Source: Arcticibacter tournemirensis
GTDB taxonomy: Bacteria > Bacteroidota > Bacteroidia > Sphingobacteriales > Sphingobacteriaceae
Assembly (NCBI RefSeq): GCF_006716645.1
Contig: NZ_VFPL01000001.1
Location: forward strand, 5,121,937 to 5,185,936
Reading direction: 5' to 3'
Length of the DNA stretch: 64,000 nucleotides
The notes below the pieces were generated by a model, which saw only the letters and a list, made by a program, of their open reading frames with translations, did no database searches and had not been told where the DNA came from. How positions within the stretch are numbered: position 1 is the stretch's first letter; every line of letters begins with the position of its first letter. Position numbers and translations under genes: made by a program. This document shows positions 35,288 to 44,495 of the stretch, piece by piece.

Positions 35288-36082
35288 ATGGAAACATTAA
35301 GTAAAACCGCATTGATCACCGGAGGATCCGGCGGAATCGGATTAGAGCTGGCAAAGCTATTTGCAAAGGACAAGTACAATTTAATTCTGGTTGCAAGGGA
35401 CGAAGTCAAGCTCATGAGTGCCGCCACTGAGCTTATGGCTCAATACAATATTCAGGTTGTCACCCTCGCCAGGGATTTGTTTAAACGCGAGAGCCCTTTT
35501 GAGATCTACGATGAGCTTAAATCAAAAGGGGTGACAGTAAATGTGCTTGTAAATAATGCAGGACAGGGAGAATACGGTGAGTTCTCCGAAACCGACATCA
35601 ACCGCGAGTTCGACATCATTCAGCTGAATATAGGGGCATACATCAGCATGACCAAGCTGTTTCTTCAGGATATGCTCATCAGGAACGAAGGTAAAATATT
35701 AAATGTCGGTTCAATCGCAGGCGAAATGCCGGGTCCATGGCAGTCGGTCTACCACGGAACAAAAGCGTTTGTTAATTCATGGTCTGAGGCGATAAGGAAC
35801 GAGCTAAAAGACACAAACATCAGTGTCACTGTGCTGCTACCCGGCGCTACAGAAACAGACTTCTTCAACAAAGCAAGTATGCAGGATTCCAAAATCCTGG
35901 AAACAGGTTTATCCAGCCCTGCGGAAGTAGCTAAAGACGGCTACGAAGCGCTAATGTCGGGTGACGACAAGATCATATCCGGATTCAAAAACAAAGCGAT
36001 GGTTGCTATGGGTAATGTAACTCCTGATAGCATGGCTGCTGAAAACATGAGAAAGCAGCAGGAACCTTCAGATAAAGGTTAA
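35288..36082 (+). CDS. Short-chain dehydrogenase/reductase
   Basis: A 264-residue Rossmann oxidoreductase. Cofactor motif TGGSGGIGLELA (about 10-21), NNAGQGEYG (about 90), catalytic Ser region NVGSIAG and the YHGTK active-site motif (about 155) are all present. The frame is open back to 35189, inside the end of the lamin-tail gene, but METLSKTALITGG at 35288 is the proper family start. The substrate cannot be inferred. Confidence 0.9.
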   Translation: METLSKTALITGGSGGIGLELAKLFAKDKYNLILVARDEVKLMSAATELMAQYNIQVVTLARDLFKRESPFEIYDELKSKGVTVNVLVNNAGQGEYGEFSETDINREFDIIQLNIGAYISMTKLFLQDMLIRNEGKILNVGSIAGEMPGPWQSVYHGTKAFVNSWSEAIRNELKDTNISVTVLLPGATETDFFNKASMQDSKILETGLSSPAEVAKDGYEALMSGDDKIISGFKNKAMVAMGNVTPDSMAAENMRKQQEPSDKG

Positions 36083-36092
36083 CCGGCAATTT

Positions 36093-36125
36093 AAATAAAG
36101 CTCCGGCCGCACCGGAGTTTTATTT
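36093..36125. terminator. Bidirectional terminator between SDR and DoxX genes
   Basis: CTCCGG (36101-36106) pairs with CCGGAG (36112-36117) over a 5-base loop, flanked by AAATAAA on the left and TTTTATTT on the right. It ends both convergent genes. Confidence 0.8.
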
Positions 36126-36495
36126 AATCGGCAATCTTATGGTAATAAACGTACGAAACCATCAGAATTGCAAAGACAAAAAGAGGAAAGAGAGTCTGAC
36201 CACCGAAACCGTCCACTGCCCAGTGGCTGACACATGCAGAAATCATCGTGATACTCAGACCTGCATAAGCCCATTCCTTAATATTCCCCTTCATAAATGA
36301 CAGAATTAAAACAAGAGAACCTGCCACTTTGAAAACCGTGAGCATGACCCTGAAATAGTCCGGATACCCCAGATGCCTGATACCCTCAACGGCCAGATCA
36401 GTATGGGATGTTAAGGCAGGCATCACTCCTTCAAATAGAAATATTATCCCCGTTGTTGTCCAGTAAATAATTTTAGCTGTTTTAATCGTCGCCAT
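36124..36495 (-). CDS. DoxX-like small membrane protein
   Basis: A 123-residue protein with four membrane helices (about 8-25, 47-66, 73-90, 98-117) and the DoxX-family features TTGIIFLFEGVMPAL and HLGYPDYFRVMLTVFKVAGSLVLIL. Members are membrane proteins of the respiratory-quinone or stress type, mostly uncharacterised. It is convergent with the SDR gene over a shared terminator. Confidence 0.8.
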   Translation of the reverse strand: MATIKTAKIIYWTTTGIIFLFEGVMPALTSHTDLAVEGIRHLGYPDYFRVMLTVFKVAGSLVLILSFMKGNIKEWAYAGLSITMISACVSHWAVDGFGGQTLFPLFVFAILMVSYVYYHKIAD

Positions 36496-36674
36496 GATTA
36501 ATAAATTTAATTTACATTCAAAATAAGCGGTTTTGCTTTACTTTAAGCGGGTGTTATTATGACAACTTGAAGGGCTGATTACGACATTACATCAAAATTT
36601 GTACTATCGATTGTTTCACATCCTCCCTACTCTTCGTATTATACCAGACTGATGGGTAAATAACGATAAGTATT

Positions 36675-36995
36675 ATGCGCAAAGCTTTTTTAAGTATAAT
36701 CCTGCCATGCCTCTTTTTCATCTCATGTTCAAAAGAAAGGCAGGAAGTTCCTGTAGTTCCTGAATCCCTAAAAACGATAATGGAGACATCCGACTGTGTT
36801 TGCGATGGATATATCAATTTATATACATGGAAGAATCAATCGGTATACGTGCTAGGTTATAAAGGCCCTGCATGCGACTGGCGCCCCGTTTATTTCGACC
36901 AGAATGGAGAAGAAATTGAGATGGAGAAGGCATATAGTTATACAGATTTTCTGCAGGAGAGTAAGTTGATTAAAAACATCTGGTCTTGTAAGTAG
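36675..36995 (+). CDS. Small lipoprotein of unknown function
   Basis: A 106-residue protein with a signal peptide ending in the lipobox FFISCSKERQ (Cys18). The mature part is about 88 residues with three further Cys (CVCDGYIN, PACDW) and ends in WSCK, suggesting disulphides. Repeated Trp/Tyr residues suggest a small beta fold. No family is recognised. It stands alone; the 180 bases before it hold no clear promoter box. Confidence 0.6.
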   Translation: MRKAFLSIILPCLFFISCSKERQEVPVVPESLKTIMETSDCVCDGYINLYTWKNQSVYVLGYKGPACDWRPVYFDQNGEEIEMEKAYSYTDFLQESKLIKNIWSCK

Positions 36996-37109
36996 TGTAA
37001 AGTTATACGTAATAAGCCGCAAGTTCCAAGCAAAAACGACTGATAGTCTTTATTTTACGAGAAAACAATAAGTGGTTTAACCAATAACATGACACTAGAA
37101 CCATTATTG

Positions 37110-38237
37110 CTATTTGCGGGTTCTCGCAAACGCAAAGAAAAAGAAAACAGCTGTTGTAAAAACCAGAAAGCTCAGAGTTATCAGCAGTGAATCGTAGACA
37201 TCCCATACCCTGATATGGCTCGTTTTCTCGACCGCATCAATTACATCAGGCTTAACAGAACGTTTGCTTAATTCCACCAGATTCTGAGACTCTTTAAACA
37301 GCAACAATGCTTCATCTCTGCGGTTTTTCTCTAATGCAAGCATCTGATACCTGTTGCCCGAAGCGAGACTGGCAAAACGGGCGGAAGTCTCAGCATTTCC
37401 CAGCTTCGAGTGAACAGACGCAAATGCCGACCTGATATCTGCCAGGGCGCTGATATTTCCTGTATTTCTCGCAAGTCGCTCTGCTTCTTTAAAGTCCTTC
37501 AGCGCCAGGTCGTAGTCCGTTATAGCGACCTTTACTTTCCCCAGGTAAAGGAGAGAGCTAATAATCCCCTTGCTGTTATTCAATTTCCGGGCCTGCATAT
37601 TCTCCTGGATGAAAAACCATTTCGCCTCAGAGAACCGTTTCTGCTCCCGGTATGTATGCCCCAGGCTTCTGAAGCATTTAATCCGGCCGGTGGCATTGCC
37701 AGCACCCCTGTAGAGGGGCAAGGCTCTTTTGAGGATCAGTGACTCTGCTTGCCGGTAATTTCCTAAAGCGCGGTTAATATCAGCCATGAGTACGTAGGCC
37801 GACGCCGAACTATCTTTTATTCCTGCTTTACTGTAAAGCCTTGCAGCAGAGGCGGCATGCTTTAGAGCCGCCGAATAATCATCGTTCTTTTTGAGAATGT
37901 AGGCAAGATGAATGGATGATCCGGCCGCATGTTTTATATCCTTCAGCTGATCCTGAATAGATAATGCCTCTTTATAAAGTCGTACAGATTCTCTCCAAAT
38001 CCCGTTCCTTTCGTAAAAAGCAGCAATTTGGGAGTAGGTTTGCGCCTGCCCCGGGGAATTGTTTGTTTTTAAATTTGAAGAATGACGCTTTAACAGCTCT
38101 GTTAGTACAGAAACAGCACTACCTGACACCGGGCCTTCTGCATAAGTATAACCAGTGCCGATAATACTCAGCGCAATAAACAGCCCTATAAAAATCCTGG
38201 TTTTAGACAACAAGTGTAACTCCCTATAAATATGCAA
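37110..38237 (-). CDS. TPR-repeat protein with C-terminal membrane helix
   Basis: A 375-residue exported protein. It has an N-terminal signal or anchor (about 12-33, TRIFIGLFIALSIIGTGYTYAEG), about six tetratricopeptide repeats (about 60-300, e.g. YSQIAAFYERNGIWRESVRLYKEAL and YLGKVKVAITDYDLALKDFKEAERLA) and a C-terminal helix (about 348-370, LLITLSFLVFTTAVFFFFAFA) ending in RTRK. The layout matches the sensor half of Bacteroidota TPR-type kinases or LuxR-like regulators, but nothing cytoplasmic follows the helix. It is either a membrane-anchored scaffold or a sensor that lost its output domain. Confidence 0.75.
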   Translation of the reverse strand: MHIYRELHLLSKTRIFIGLFIALSIIGTGYTYAEGPVSGSAVSVLTELLKRHSSNLKTNNSPGQAQTYSQIAAFYERNGIWRESVRLYKEALSIQDQLKDIKHAAGSSIHLAYILKKNDDYSAALKHAASAARLYSKAGIKDSSASAYVLMADINRALGNYRQAESLILKRALPLYRGAGNATGRIKCFRSLGHTYREQKRFSEAKWFFIQENMQARKLNNSKGIISSLLYLGKVKVAITDYDLALKDFKEAERLARNTGNISALADIRSAFASVHSKLGNAETSARFASLASGNRYQMLALEKNRRDEALLLFKESQNLVELSKRSVKPDVIDAVEKTSHIRVWDVYDSLLITLSFLVFTTAVFFFFAFARTRK

Positions 38238-38309
38238 TATACGATATTAAAAGATTTAAGTTACGCTTATTTCAAAACCATAAAATACACTATTGAGCTA
38301 TGCCAGGGC

Positions 38310-39314
38310 TCATTTAAATACTTCTGCAAACAGTTGGAAAGAACGCATTCTAGCTTCATGACTGAAGATGTGCGAAGTAGCCATGACTTCGTCAACACCT
38401 GTTTTGTTTACAAAATCCTGCAGGTCCTTTTTTAACTTCTTCGTCCCTCCAATGAAGGCATAGCCAAGCATTTGATTTACGGCCTCCTCTTCATAAATAT
38501 TCCAGATGCCGTCCATGCTATCCACAGGGGGCTGCAGCAACTGCCGCTTACCGGATATCACGCCAATAAAGAACTGTTGTAAAGAGGTAAACAGCCGCAT
38601 GGCCTCATCATCTGTATCAGCAGCTACGACGTTAACGCAAGCCATCACATAAGGCTCCTTCAGATGCGCTGAAGGCCTGAAGTTTCGCCGGTAAAGGTCT
38701 ATCGCGGATAAAAATTGCGTAGGAGCAAAATGACTGGCAAAGGCGTATGGAAGACCCATAGCGGCCGCCAGCCTTGCACTATCCGTACTGGACCCTAATA
38801 TCCATATAGGAATATCAAGCCCTTCGCCAGGGATAGCACGGACACTGCCTGTAGAATTGTCCTCCGAGAAAAAGAGCTGAAGCTTTTCAACATCCTGCGG
38901 GAAATGATGCTGCGCATAAAAATCTTCACCCCTGATCTCCTTTGCTGTAAGCTGATCAGAACCGGGAGCACGCCCTAAGCCCAGGTCAATTCTATCAGGA
39001 TAGAGAGAAGCAAGAGTTCCAAATTGTTCTGCAACTATCAAAGGAGCATGATTAGGGAGCATAATCCCTCCAGATCCAACACGGATAGAAGAAGTTCCGG
39101 CGGCGATGAATCCTATCAGAACAGAAGTGGCCGAGCTAGCCACATTGATCATATTGTGATGTTCTGCAAACCAATAACGCTTATAGCCCAGCTGTTCGGC
39201 AAGTCTTGCTATTTCCAGGCTGTTACGAAAAGTATCTGCAGGAGTGCGGCCCTCTGCTATTGTAGCCAGATCAAGTACAGAATAAGAAATATCAGTTAAT
39301 CGCTTTGAATCCAT
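38310..39314 (-). CDS. LLM-class flavin-dependent oxidoreductase
   Basis: A 334-residue luciferase-like monooxygenase of the MsnO8 type. Visible are [53 protein letters not shown] and [27 protein letters not shown], all typical of the family. It uses reduced flavin from a partner reductase; substrate unknown. Length is normal and the start at 39314 fits the family ([15 protein letters not shown] near the N-terminus). Confidence 0.9.
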   Translation of the reverse strand: MDSKRLTDISYSVLDLATIAEGRTPADTFRNSLEIARLAEQLGYKRYWFAEHHNMINVASSATSVLIGFIAAGTSSIRVGSGGIMLPNHAPLIVAEQFGTLASLYPDRIDLGLGRAPGSDQLTAKEIRGEDFYAQHHFPQDVEKLQLFFSEDNSTGSVRAIPGEGLDIPIWILGSSTDSARLAAAMGLPYAFASHFAPTQFLSAIDLYRRNFRPSAHLKEPYVMACVNVVAADTDDEAMRLFTSLQQFFIGVISGKRQLLQPPVDSMDGIWNIYEEEAVNQMLGYAFIGGTKKLKKDLQDFVNKTGVDEVMATSHIFSHEARMRSFQLFAEVFK

Positions 39315-39777
39315 TTAGTAGTTTTTTTCGGCACGAACGACGGTAGATGACATTCGTCAGTTTCAAAATTAAAGCAAATCAAGCACCTCTTACAATGATC
39401 GGCAGATAAATGACTTTCAGTTCACAAGTCCCCTCCCTGTGGTGCTCTGCTATCAAAGATTTGAATTGCTTCTCACCGTACGAAAACGTGCAATGAATAT
39501 TCATAAACGCACAACACCAGATGACAGAAAAAGCACAAGTATTTGATAATCAACAAATGGCACTTACGGCATTTGTTTGGCCTTTCTCTTTAAAGAAGCA
39601 CAACAATTTAATAAAGAAACAATGCTCAAATTAATTTACCGCTCAATATCCTGCATTCGCCGAATAGTTCCTGCCGATAGCCTAAATAGCATTGGCCGGC
39701 CTCCATTCTGCGGCTACTTTTGAATCGTCAAACAAAACATAAACAAACAAAACTCTCACTAAAATTAATTACAATCA
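39315..39777. other. Intergenic region before NTF2-like copy 1
   Basis: The left part (39315-39630) shows nothing recognisable. From about 39630 the sequence matches the upstream region of the second NTF2-like gene (from about 43534) and contains the shared promoter. Confidence 0.5.
39692..39722 (+). promoter_or_regulatory. Promoter of NTF2-like copy 1
   Basis: TTG (39692-39694), 20 bases, then TACTTTTG (39715-39722). The same elements with the same spacing precede the second copy although the spacer has diverged, which supports function. Confidence 0.7.
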
Positions 39778-40202
39778 TGAAAACTCTCAAATCTCTCGCT
39801 GCTGCTCTGCTCATTATTCTTACAGTAAGTGCCTTTGCTACTGATGAAACTAAAAACAAGAAACTTTTAATGGAGAATGCTGTCAACAGCTACATCGATG
39901 CACTGAGCTATGGTAAGATTAAAGGCCTCTCCTCCGTTATTGACCAGGAAGCTAAATTTACGATAAGCTATGGGGAAACAATCCGCACCTATGGTAAAAG
40001 CGAAATGCTCGAAAGCCTTAGAGCACAGGAAAACATTGTTCAGAATTGCAAATCCGACTATACGATGATTGAGTCAAGCCCGGCCCAGGCTATCGTAAAG
40101 GTTGTAATGAAATACGATACGTTCTCAAAAACTCACTTCTTAACCCTTTCCAATACCAGCAAGGGATGGAAGATCACCAACGTCTCCTCTTCCTTTAATT
40201 AA
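39778..40202 (+). CDS. Secreted NTF2/lumazine-binding-like protein, copy 1
   Basis: A 141-residue protein. From the Met at 39778 the signal peptide is MKTLKSLAAALLIILTVSAFA, followed by one NTF2-like cone domain (about 30-141, VNSYIDALSYGKIKGLSSVIDQEAKF...STSKGWKI pattern). Family members bind small ligands or act as periplasmic scaffolds; no catalytic residues are obvious. The Met at 39778 is chosen over an upstream frame because the promoter lies at 39692-39722 and the second copy starts identically (MKTLK). It is a paralogue of 43676-44101. Confidence 0.8.
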
Positions 40203-40221
40203 TGATTAAATAAACAAGCAG

Positions 40222-40247
40222 AAAGGTCCGCTCGCCGGGCCTTTTTT
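40222..40247 (+). terminator. Terminator of NTF2-like copy 1
   Basis: AAAGGTCC (40222-40229) pairs with GGGCCTTT (40237-40244, one G-T pair), followed by TTTGTTTTT. Confidence 0.75.
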
Positions 40248-40442
40248 GTTTTTATCTCAGGTATACTATCTTCCTAACAAGGTGATTGTTCATATCGGCA
40301 CAAGATACTGTGCGATAGCGGACACCGACATCCCTCCAAAAAGAGCAACACTTTATCTGTCAGACAATTATATTGATGGCATGTATTCTGTAGGTAACGA
40401 GTTATAAAATTGTCAAGTTACAAAACTTGTCATCACAGACTT

Positions 40443-42815
40443 ATGATCAGAAACTATTTCATAGCAGCATGGCGCAACCTGTTAAAGAACAAAGCGTTCT
40501 CATTTATAAATATTGCCGGGTTAGCCATTGGTATGGCGAGCGCCATACTCATTTTTTTATGGATTCAGAATCAACTAAGTCACGACCGCTTTCACGAAAA
40601 AACAGATCGCATTTATGTTGCAAATAACCGGGATAGAAATCCTGAGGGTGAACTGTGGGCATGGCAATGGACGCCCAAAATCCTTGGTCCGACCCTAAAA
40701 AATACCTATCCTGAAGTTGAGGATTTTGCAAGAGCAAATGAGTGTTCATTCTACTTGACTCTAGGAGACAAGCAATTGCAGTCCGACGGCCTTTTTACAG
40801 ATCCTGGCTTTTTGAATATCTTTAGTTTTCCACTGAAGGAAGGTAATATCAATGAAGCGCTGAACAGTAACAACAAGATTGTGCTTACCGAAAAGCTTGC
40901 AAAGAAATTCTTTGGTGAAAGCAATCCCGTAGGAAAGGTTGTAAGGATAGACAGTACCGACAATATGATTGTCAGCGGAGTACTAAAGGACCTGCCCAAC
41001 AACACCTTATTTCGCTTTGAATATATCCTCCCCTGGTCTTATATGAAAAAACTTGACTGGGATGACAGCAATTGGGGGAACAATTCTGTGAGGACGTTCA
41101 TTCTTTTGAAAGCAGGTTCAAGTCAGCAGGCCTTTGATAACAAGATTAAAAACATCACGATTAACCATACTTCAAACAATAATTATAAAGCGACCACTGA
41201 AGTATTTACTCAACCCTTAGCTGACTCATGGTTATATTCCGAATCGGTAAATGGGCAGTATACCAGGGGACGAATCGAAAGCGTCCGCTTGTTTATCGTA
41301 ATTGCCTTTTTCATCCTGCTAATAGCCTGTATTAATTTCATGAACCTTAGTACGGCGCGCAGCGAAAAAAGGGCAAAAGAAGTGGGAATCAGAAAAGTGG
41401 CAGGCGCTCAAAGATTCACATTGATTGTTCAGTTTATCTGTGAGAGTGTCCTCCTGGCGATGGTCTCGGGGGGTATTGCCATTCTTCTGGTACAATTGAG
41501 CCTACCTTTTTTCAATCAGCTCGTCGGAATAGAACTTTTCCTCAATTACCCAAACTTCTTTTTTTGGTTATCCTTTATACTTTTTATTCTCTTTACCGGC
41601 GTTCTTGCTGGAAGTTACCCTGCATTTTTTCTTTCATCATTCAGGCCGGTAAAGGTTCTGAAAGGTTCTTTCAGAACGGTACAATCGGCAATCAGCCCAC
41701 GGAAAATACTTGTAGTCCTGCAGTTCACTTTCGCCATAACACTGATCATCAGCACAATTATAGTAAAACACCAAATAAACTATGCTCTTTCACGCAACCC
41801 AGGTTATTCAAAAGATCGACTCGTGTTTTGCTCGCTTCAGGGCGACATTAGTAAGAATTATGATCTGATCAGGAACGAACTACTAAGTACCGGCGCCGCA
41901 GTTTCTGTCACCAAAACGATGAGTCCTATTACCCAACGGTACAGTGACGGGTGGGGATTTGAGTGGCCGGGAAGTACAGAAAAGGACAAAAAAGTTGACT
42001 TTATCAGAATGTCAGCGGATGCCGGCTTCACTAAAACAATGAACATTACATTGCTCCAGGGGCGCGACATAGACATTTTCAGCTATCCAACAGACTCTAA
42101 CGCTGTAGTTCTCAATGAAGCAGCCGTTAAAATCATGCGTCTTAACGACCCGGTAGGGCAAGTTATCAAAGAGGGCGATATGCGCTGGCATATTATAGGA
42201 GTGATCAAGGATTTCGTTTTTGAATCACCTTATGCCTCTATTAAGCCGCTGCTTTTGCTCGGTCCCAAATCGTGGTTCAATGTTATCCATTACAAATTAT
42301 CCCCCAACCGTTCGACGTCCGAAAGTTTAAAGTTAGCTGAAAGCGTCTTCAAAAAGTACAATCCCAATTATCCGTTTCAATATAATTTCACAGACGACTC
42401 TTATGCGCTGAAATTTAAGGAAGAACAGCGCACGAGTACCCTTGCAACTCTATTCTCAGCACTTACCATCTTCATTTCCTGCCTTGGACTGTTTGGACTT
42501 GCTACTTACATGGCCGAAAACCGTATCAAGGAAATTGGCATACGGAAAGTTCTGGGAGCAAGCGTTTACAGTATCACCTCATTGCTTTCGCTAGACTTCC
42601 TTAAGCTTGTTGTTCTTTCGTTTCTCATCGCGTCTCCTGTGGCCTGGTACGCGATGAGCAGCTGGCTCAAGAATTATGAATACCGCATCCAGGTTGAGTG
42701 GTGGGTATTTGCTGCAGCCTGTCTGTTTGCCGTGACCATTGCAATACTTACTATTGGGTTCCAGTCTGTCAAAGCAGCCCGGGCAAACCCGGTAAAAAAT
42801 CTACGGACAGAATAG
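40443..42815 (+). CDS. FtsX/MacB-type ABC transporter permease
   Basis: A 790-residue membrane protein. An N-terminal helix (LLKNKAFSFINIAGLAIGMASAILIF) and a MacB periplasmic core (about 45-270) precede a first FtsX domain (about 275-400, with KRAKEVGIRKVAGAQ), a second periplasmic core and a second FtsX domain (about 665-790, with EIGIRKVLGASVYSI). Such permeases work with a LolD-like ATPase in mechanotransmission or efflux; no ATPase gene is adjacent. The Met at 40443 (MIRNYFIAAWRNL) is the usual family start. It is homologous to the broken gene at 48305-49554. Confidence 0.9.
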   Translation: MIRNYFIAAWRNLLKNKAFSFINIAGLAIGMASAILIFLWIQNQLSHDRFHEKTDRIYVANNRDRNPEGELWAWQWTPKILGPTLKNTYPEVEDFARANECSFYLTLGDKQLQSDGLFTDPGFLNIFSFPLKEGNINEALNSNNKIVLTEKLAKKFFGESNPVGKVVRIDSTDNMIVSGVLKDLPNNTLFRFEYILPWSYMKKLDWDDSNWGNNSVRTFILLKAGSSQQAFDNKIKNITINHTSNNNYKATTEVFTQPLADSWLYSESVNGQYTRGRIESVRLFIVIAFFILLIACINFMNLSTARSEKRAKEVGIRKVAGAQRFTLIVQFICESVLLAMVSGGIAILLVQLSLPFFNQLVGIELFLNYPNFFFWLSFILFILFTGVLAGSYPAFFLSSFRPVKVLKGSFRTVQSAISPRKILVVLQFTFAITLIISTIIVKHQINYALSRNPGYSKDRLVFCSLQGDISKNYDLIRNELLSTGAAVSVTKTMSPITQRYSDGWGFEWPGSTEKDKKVDFIRMSADAGFTKTMNITLLQGRDIDIFSYPTDSNAVVLNEAAVKIMRLNDPVGQVIKEGDMRWHIIGVIKDFVFESPYASIKPLLLLGPKSWFNVIHYKLSPNRSTSESLKLAESVFKKYNPNYPFQYNFTDDSYALKFKEEQRTSTLATLFSALTIFISCLGLFGLATYMAENRIKEIGIRKVLGASVYSITSLLSLDFLKLVVLSFLIASPVAWYAMSSWLKNYEYRIQVEWWVFAAACLFAVTIAILTIGFQSVKAARANPVKNLRTE

Positions 42816-42869
42816 GATAATTTTTCAGATTGTACCTGGCATGAAATGCGTATAAAAAAAATAAATACG

Positions 42870-42877
42870 TATATTTG
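42870..42877 (+). promoter_or_regulatory. -7 box of the toxin-antitoxin operon
   Basis: TATATTTG ends only five bases before the antitoxin ATG (42883), so the transcript should start at or next to the ATG. The palindrome ATACGTAT (42865-42872) overlaps the box and could be an autorepression site. Confidence 0.55.
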
Positions 42878-42882
42878 TTTAT

Positions 42883-43125
42883 ATGAAATCAAAAGTAAAT
42901 CTTACTATTGACAATAGCCTGCTTGAAAGTGTAAAGGCATACGCATCAGGTAAAAAGACGAGTGTTTCGGCACTGGTCGAGAATTACTTTAGAAATATTA
43001 CACGTCCTGGGAAGCAGAAGAGCATCATTGAAATGGTAGAAGAGCTTCCTGAACCTGCAATAACAGTCTCAGAAGACATTAAAGAGAGCTATTACAAAGA
43101 GAAATCATTTAAACATGGCTTCTAA
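42883..43125 (+). CDS. Antitoxin of a PIN-domain toxin-antitoxin pair (DUF6364-like)
   Basis: An 80-residue protein. The N-terminal half (MKSKVNLTIDNSLLESVKAYASGKKTSVSALVENYF) is a ribbon-helix-helix-like DNA-binding fold, and the acidic C-terminal half would wrap the toxin. It overlaps the PIN toxin gene by 11 bases. A promoter box ends five bases before its start. It should neutralise the toxin and repress its own operon. Confidence 0.82.
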   Translation: MKSKVNLTIDNSLLESVKAYASGKKTSVSALVENYFRNITRPGKQKSIIEMVEELPEPAITVSEDIKESYYKEKSFKHGF

Positions 43126-43534
43126 AGTCTTTCTTGACGCTAACATTATTCTCGATTTCACTTTAAAGCGTCCGCACTACAACGTTGCAAAAGAGATAAT
43201 CCATCTTGTTGTGACTGGCAGGATTAATGCGTTTGTTACGCCTTCAATCATACAAATCTGTGGATATTGGTTAACTAAAGCGTATGGATATGCAAAAGCG
43301 AAAGAACTGTTGCTTGCCCTGCTGAATGACATCACATGTATTGATCTCCCGCACGATAAAGTTGTAAACGCTCTGCATTCATCTATTAAAGACATGGAAG
43401 ATGCAATTCAATATTATTGCGCTCTCCACCATAAAATTGATTACTTCATAAGCAGGGATAAAGATTTACACAAGCAAGGGATCCCAGCCTTACCTGTTTA
43501 TAGCCCGGAGGATTTTTTGCAGGATTTTCTGTAA
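43115..43534 (+). CDS. PIN-domain toxin (VapC-like ribonuclease)
   Basis: A 139-residue PIN-fold nuclease. The acidic metal-binding residues are visible: Asp8 in VFLDANIILDF, Asp93/Glu95/Asp96 in IKDMEDAIQYYCA, and Asp115/Asp117 in ISRDKDLHK. Such toxins cut tRNA or rRNA when unopposed. It is coupled to the antitoxin by an 11-base overlap. Its stop codon is the left edge of the second duplicated NTF2 segment. Confidence 0.87.
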   Translation: MASKVFLDANIILDFTLKRPHYNVAKEIIHLVVTGRINAFVTPSIIQICGYWLTKAYGYAKAKELLLALLNDITCIDLPHDKVVNALHSSIKDMEDAIQYYCALHHKIDYFISRDKDLHKQGIPALPVYSPEDFLQDFL

Positions 43535-43599
43535 TTAACAATTTTACCGCCCGATATCCGTCATTCACCGAATGGTACCTGCAAGTGGCCTAATCAGGG

Positions 43600-43630
43600 T
43601 TGTACGGCCTCATTTGTAGAGCTACTTTTG
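43600..43630 (+). promoter_or_regulatory. Promoter of NTF2-like copy 2
   Basis: TTG (43600-43602), 20 bases, then TACTTTTG (43623-43630), identical in layout to copy 1. Confidence 0.7.
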
Positions 43631-43675
43631 AATCAACAAACAAAATCATTGCAACTCAAAAAAACAATTACAACC

Positions 43676-44101
43676 ATGAAAACTCTCAAAAACATCGCCG
43701 CCGCTCTGTTATTCGTTCTTTCTGTAAGTGCTTTTGCCGCCGAACAAACGCAAAGCAACAAATCGCAGATAGACGCTGCTGTAACAACCTACATCGATGC
43801 ACTGAATTACGGCAAAATAAAAGGCCTTTCTGCTGTACTTGATCAGGATCTTAAATTCACCGTCAGCCAGGGGCAAACTATTTTGAACTATAACAAGACG
43901 CAAATGATCGAAAGCCTTAAGGCGCAGGAAAACATAGTTCAAAACTGTAAGACAGATTACACAATGATTGAATCGAACCCAGGACAGGCAATTGCCAAGG
44001 TTACGATGAAGTATGATGGCTTTTCAAAAGTAAATTTTGTTACCCTCTCAAATACCAGTAAAGGCTGGAAGATCACCAACATCTCCTCTTCTTATAATTA
44101 A
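43676..44101 (+). CDS. Secreted NTF2/lumazine-binding-like protein, copy 2
   Basis: A 141-residue protein with signal peptide MKTLKNIAAALLFVLSVSAFA and the same NTF2-like domain as copy 1 (39778-40202); blocks such as AQENIVQNCK and LSNTSKGWKITN are identical. Both copies keep an intact frame, promoter and terminator, so both are probably expressed. Function unknown. Confidence 0.8.
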   Translation: MKTLKNIAAALLFVLSVSAFAAEQTQSNKSQIDAAVTTYIDALNYGKIKGLSAVLDQDLKFTVSQGQTILNYNKTQMIESLKAQENIVQNCKTDYTMIESNPGQAIAKVTMKYDGFSKVNFVTLSNTSKGWKITNISSSYN

Positions 44102-44112
44102 TGATTAAATAA

Positions 44113-44156
44113 AAACAAAGGAAAAGGTCCGGCGAGCCGGACTTTTTCCTTTGTTT
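44113..44156 (+). terminator. Strong terminator of NTF2-like copy 2
   Basis: A 20-bp stem with one G-T pair: 44113-44132 against 44137-44156, closed by the tetraloop CGAG. Confidence 0.85.
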
Positions 44157-44495
44157 ACTGCGTTCATCATCATATAGATTGCAACCGAACCACATGCTGT
44201 ATAGAAAGCCAGCCATTCTGCACATGCGTCATACCCTCTCCCGGCTGGCTTCGGCGCAGCTATGAGATTTCTTCTAGAGTTCTTCTAAAAAAACCAATAC
44301 CCAGACCGAAGCCAAGTCATAGCCAGACAGAACCTGAGAAGCAGCCAGTACGAACGTTGTCAGGAGAAGGTGGTCATTGTGTCTTGTCCTTGTCTATTGT
44401 TTCTGCTCCGTGAACCGGAGGTGATCACTTCAGACCGGCAAACGGACTCCCGCTACCAATTTTAAGCCAGTACCAATTTGAGACCAGATATGTTA
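44157..44495. other. Gene-free stretch, nothing recognised
   Basis: 339 bases between the NTF2-like terminator and the metallo-beta-lactamase stop. I see no open frame with a start, promoter box or strong hairpin; only loosely repeated CCAGTACCAATTTGAGACC-like words near 44460-44480. Confidence 0.4.

Larger units (their letters stand above)
39630..40250 (+). repeat. Segmental duplication, copy 1
   Basis: About 620 bases resembling 43534-44160: a shared upstream block (TTACCGCYCRATATCC, ATTCRCCGAATRGT, GCTACTTTTGAATC), the NTF2-like gene, and a shared tail (TAATGATTAAATAAA plus a GC-rich terminator). Divergence is moderate, so the duplication is not recent. Confidence 0.75.
43534..44160 (+). 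repeat. Segmental duplication, copy 2
   Basis: Counterpart of 39630-40250, in the same orientation, about 3.9 kb away. The left edge coincides with the stop codon of the PIN toxin gene and the right edge with the terminator. Confidence 0.75.

Noticed and set aside
36995..37060. Words like GTAAGTAGTGTAAAGTTATACGTAATAAG as another member of the word-repeat family
   Set aside because: Too degenerate and without mirror arms to claim; perhaps a decayed copy.
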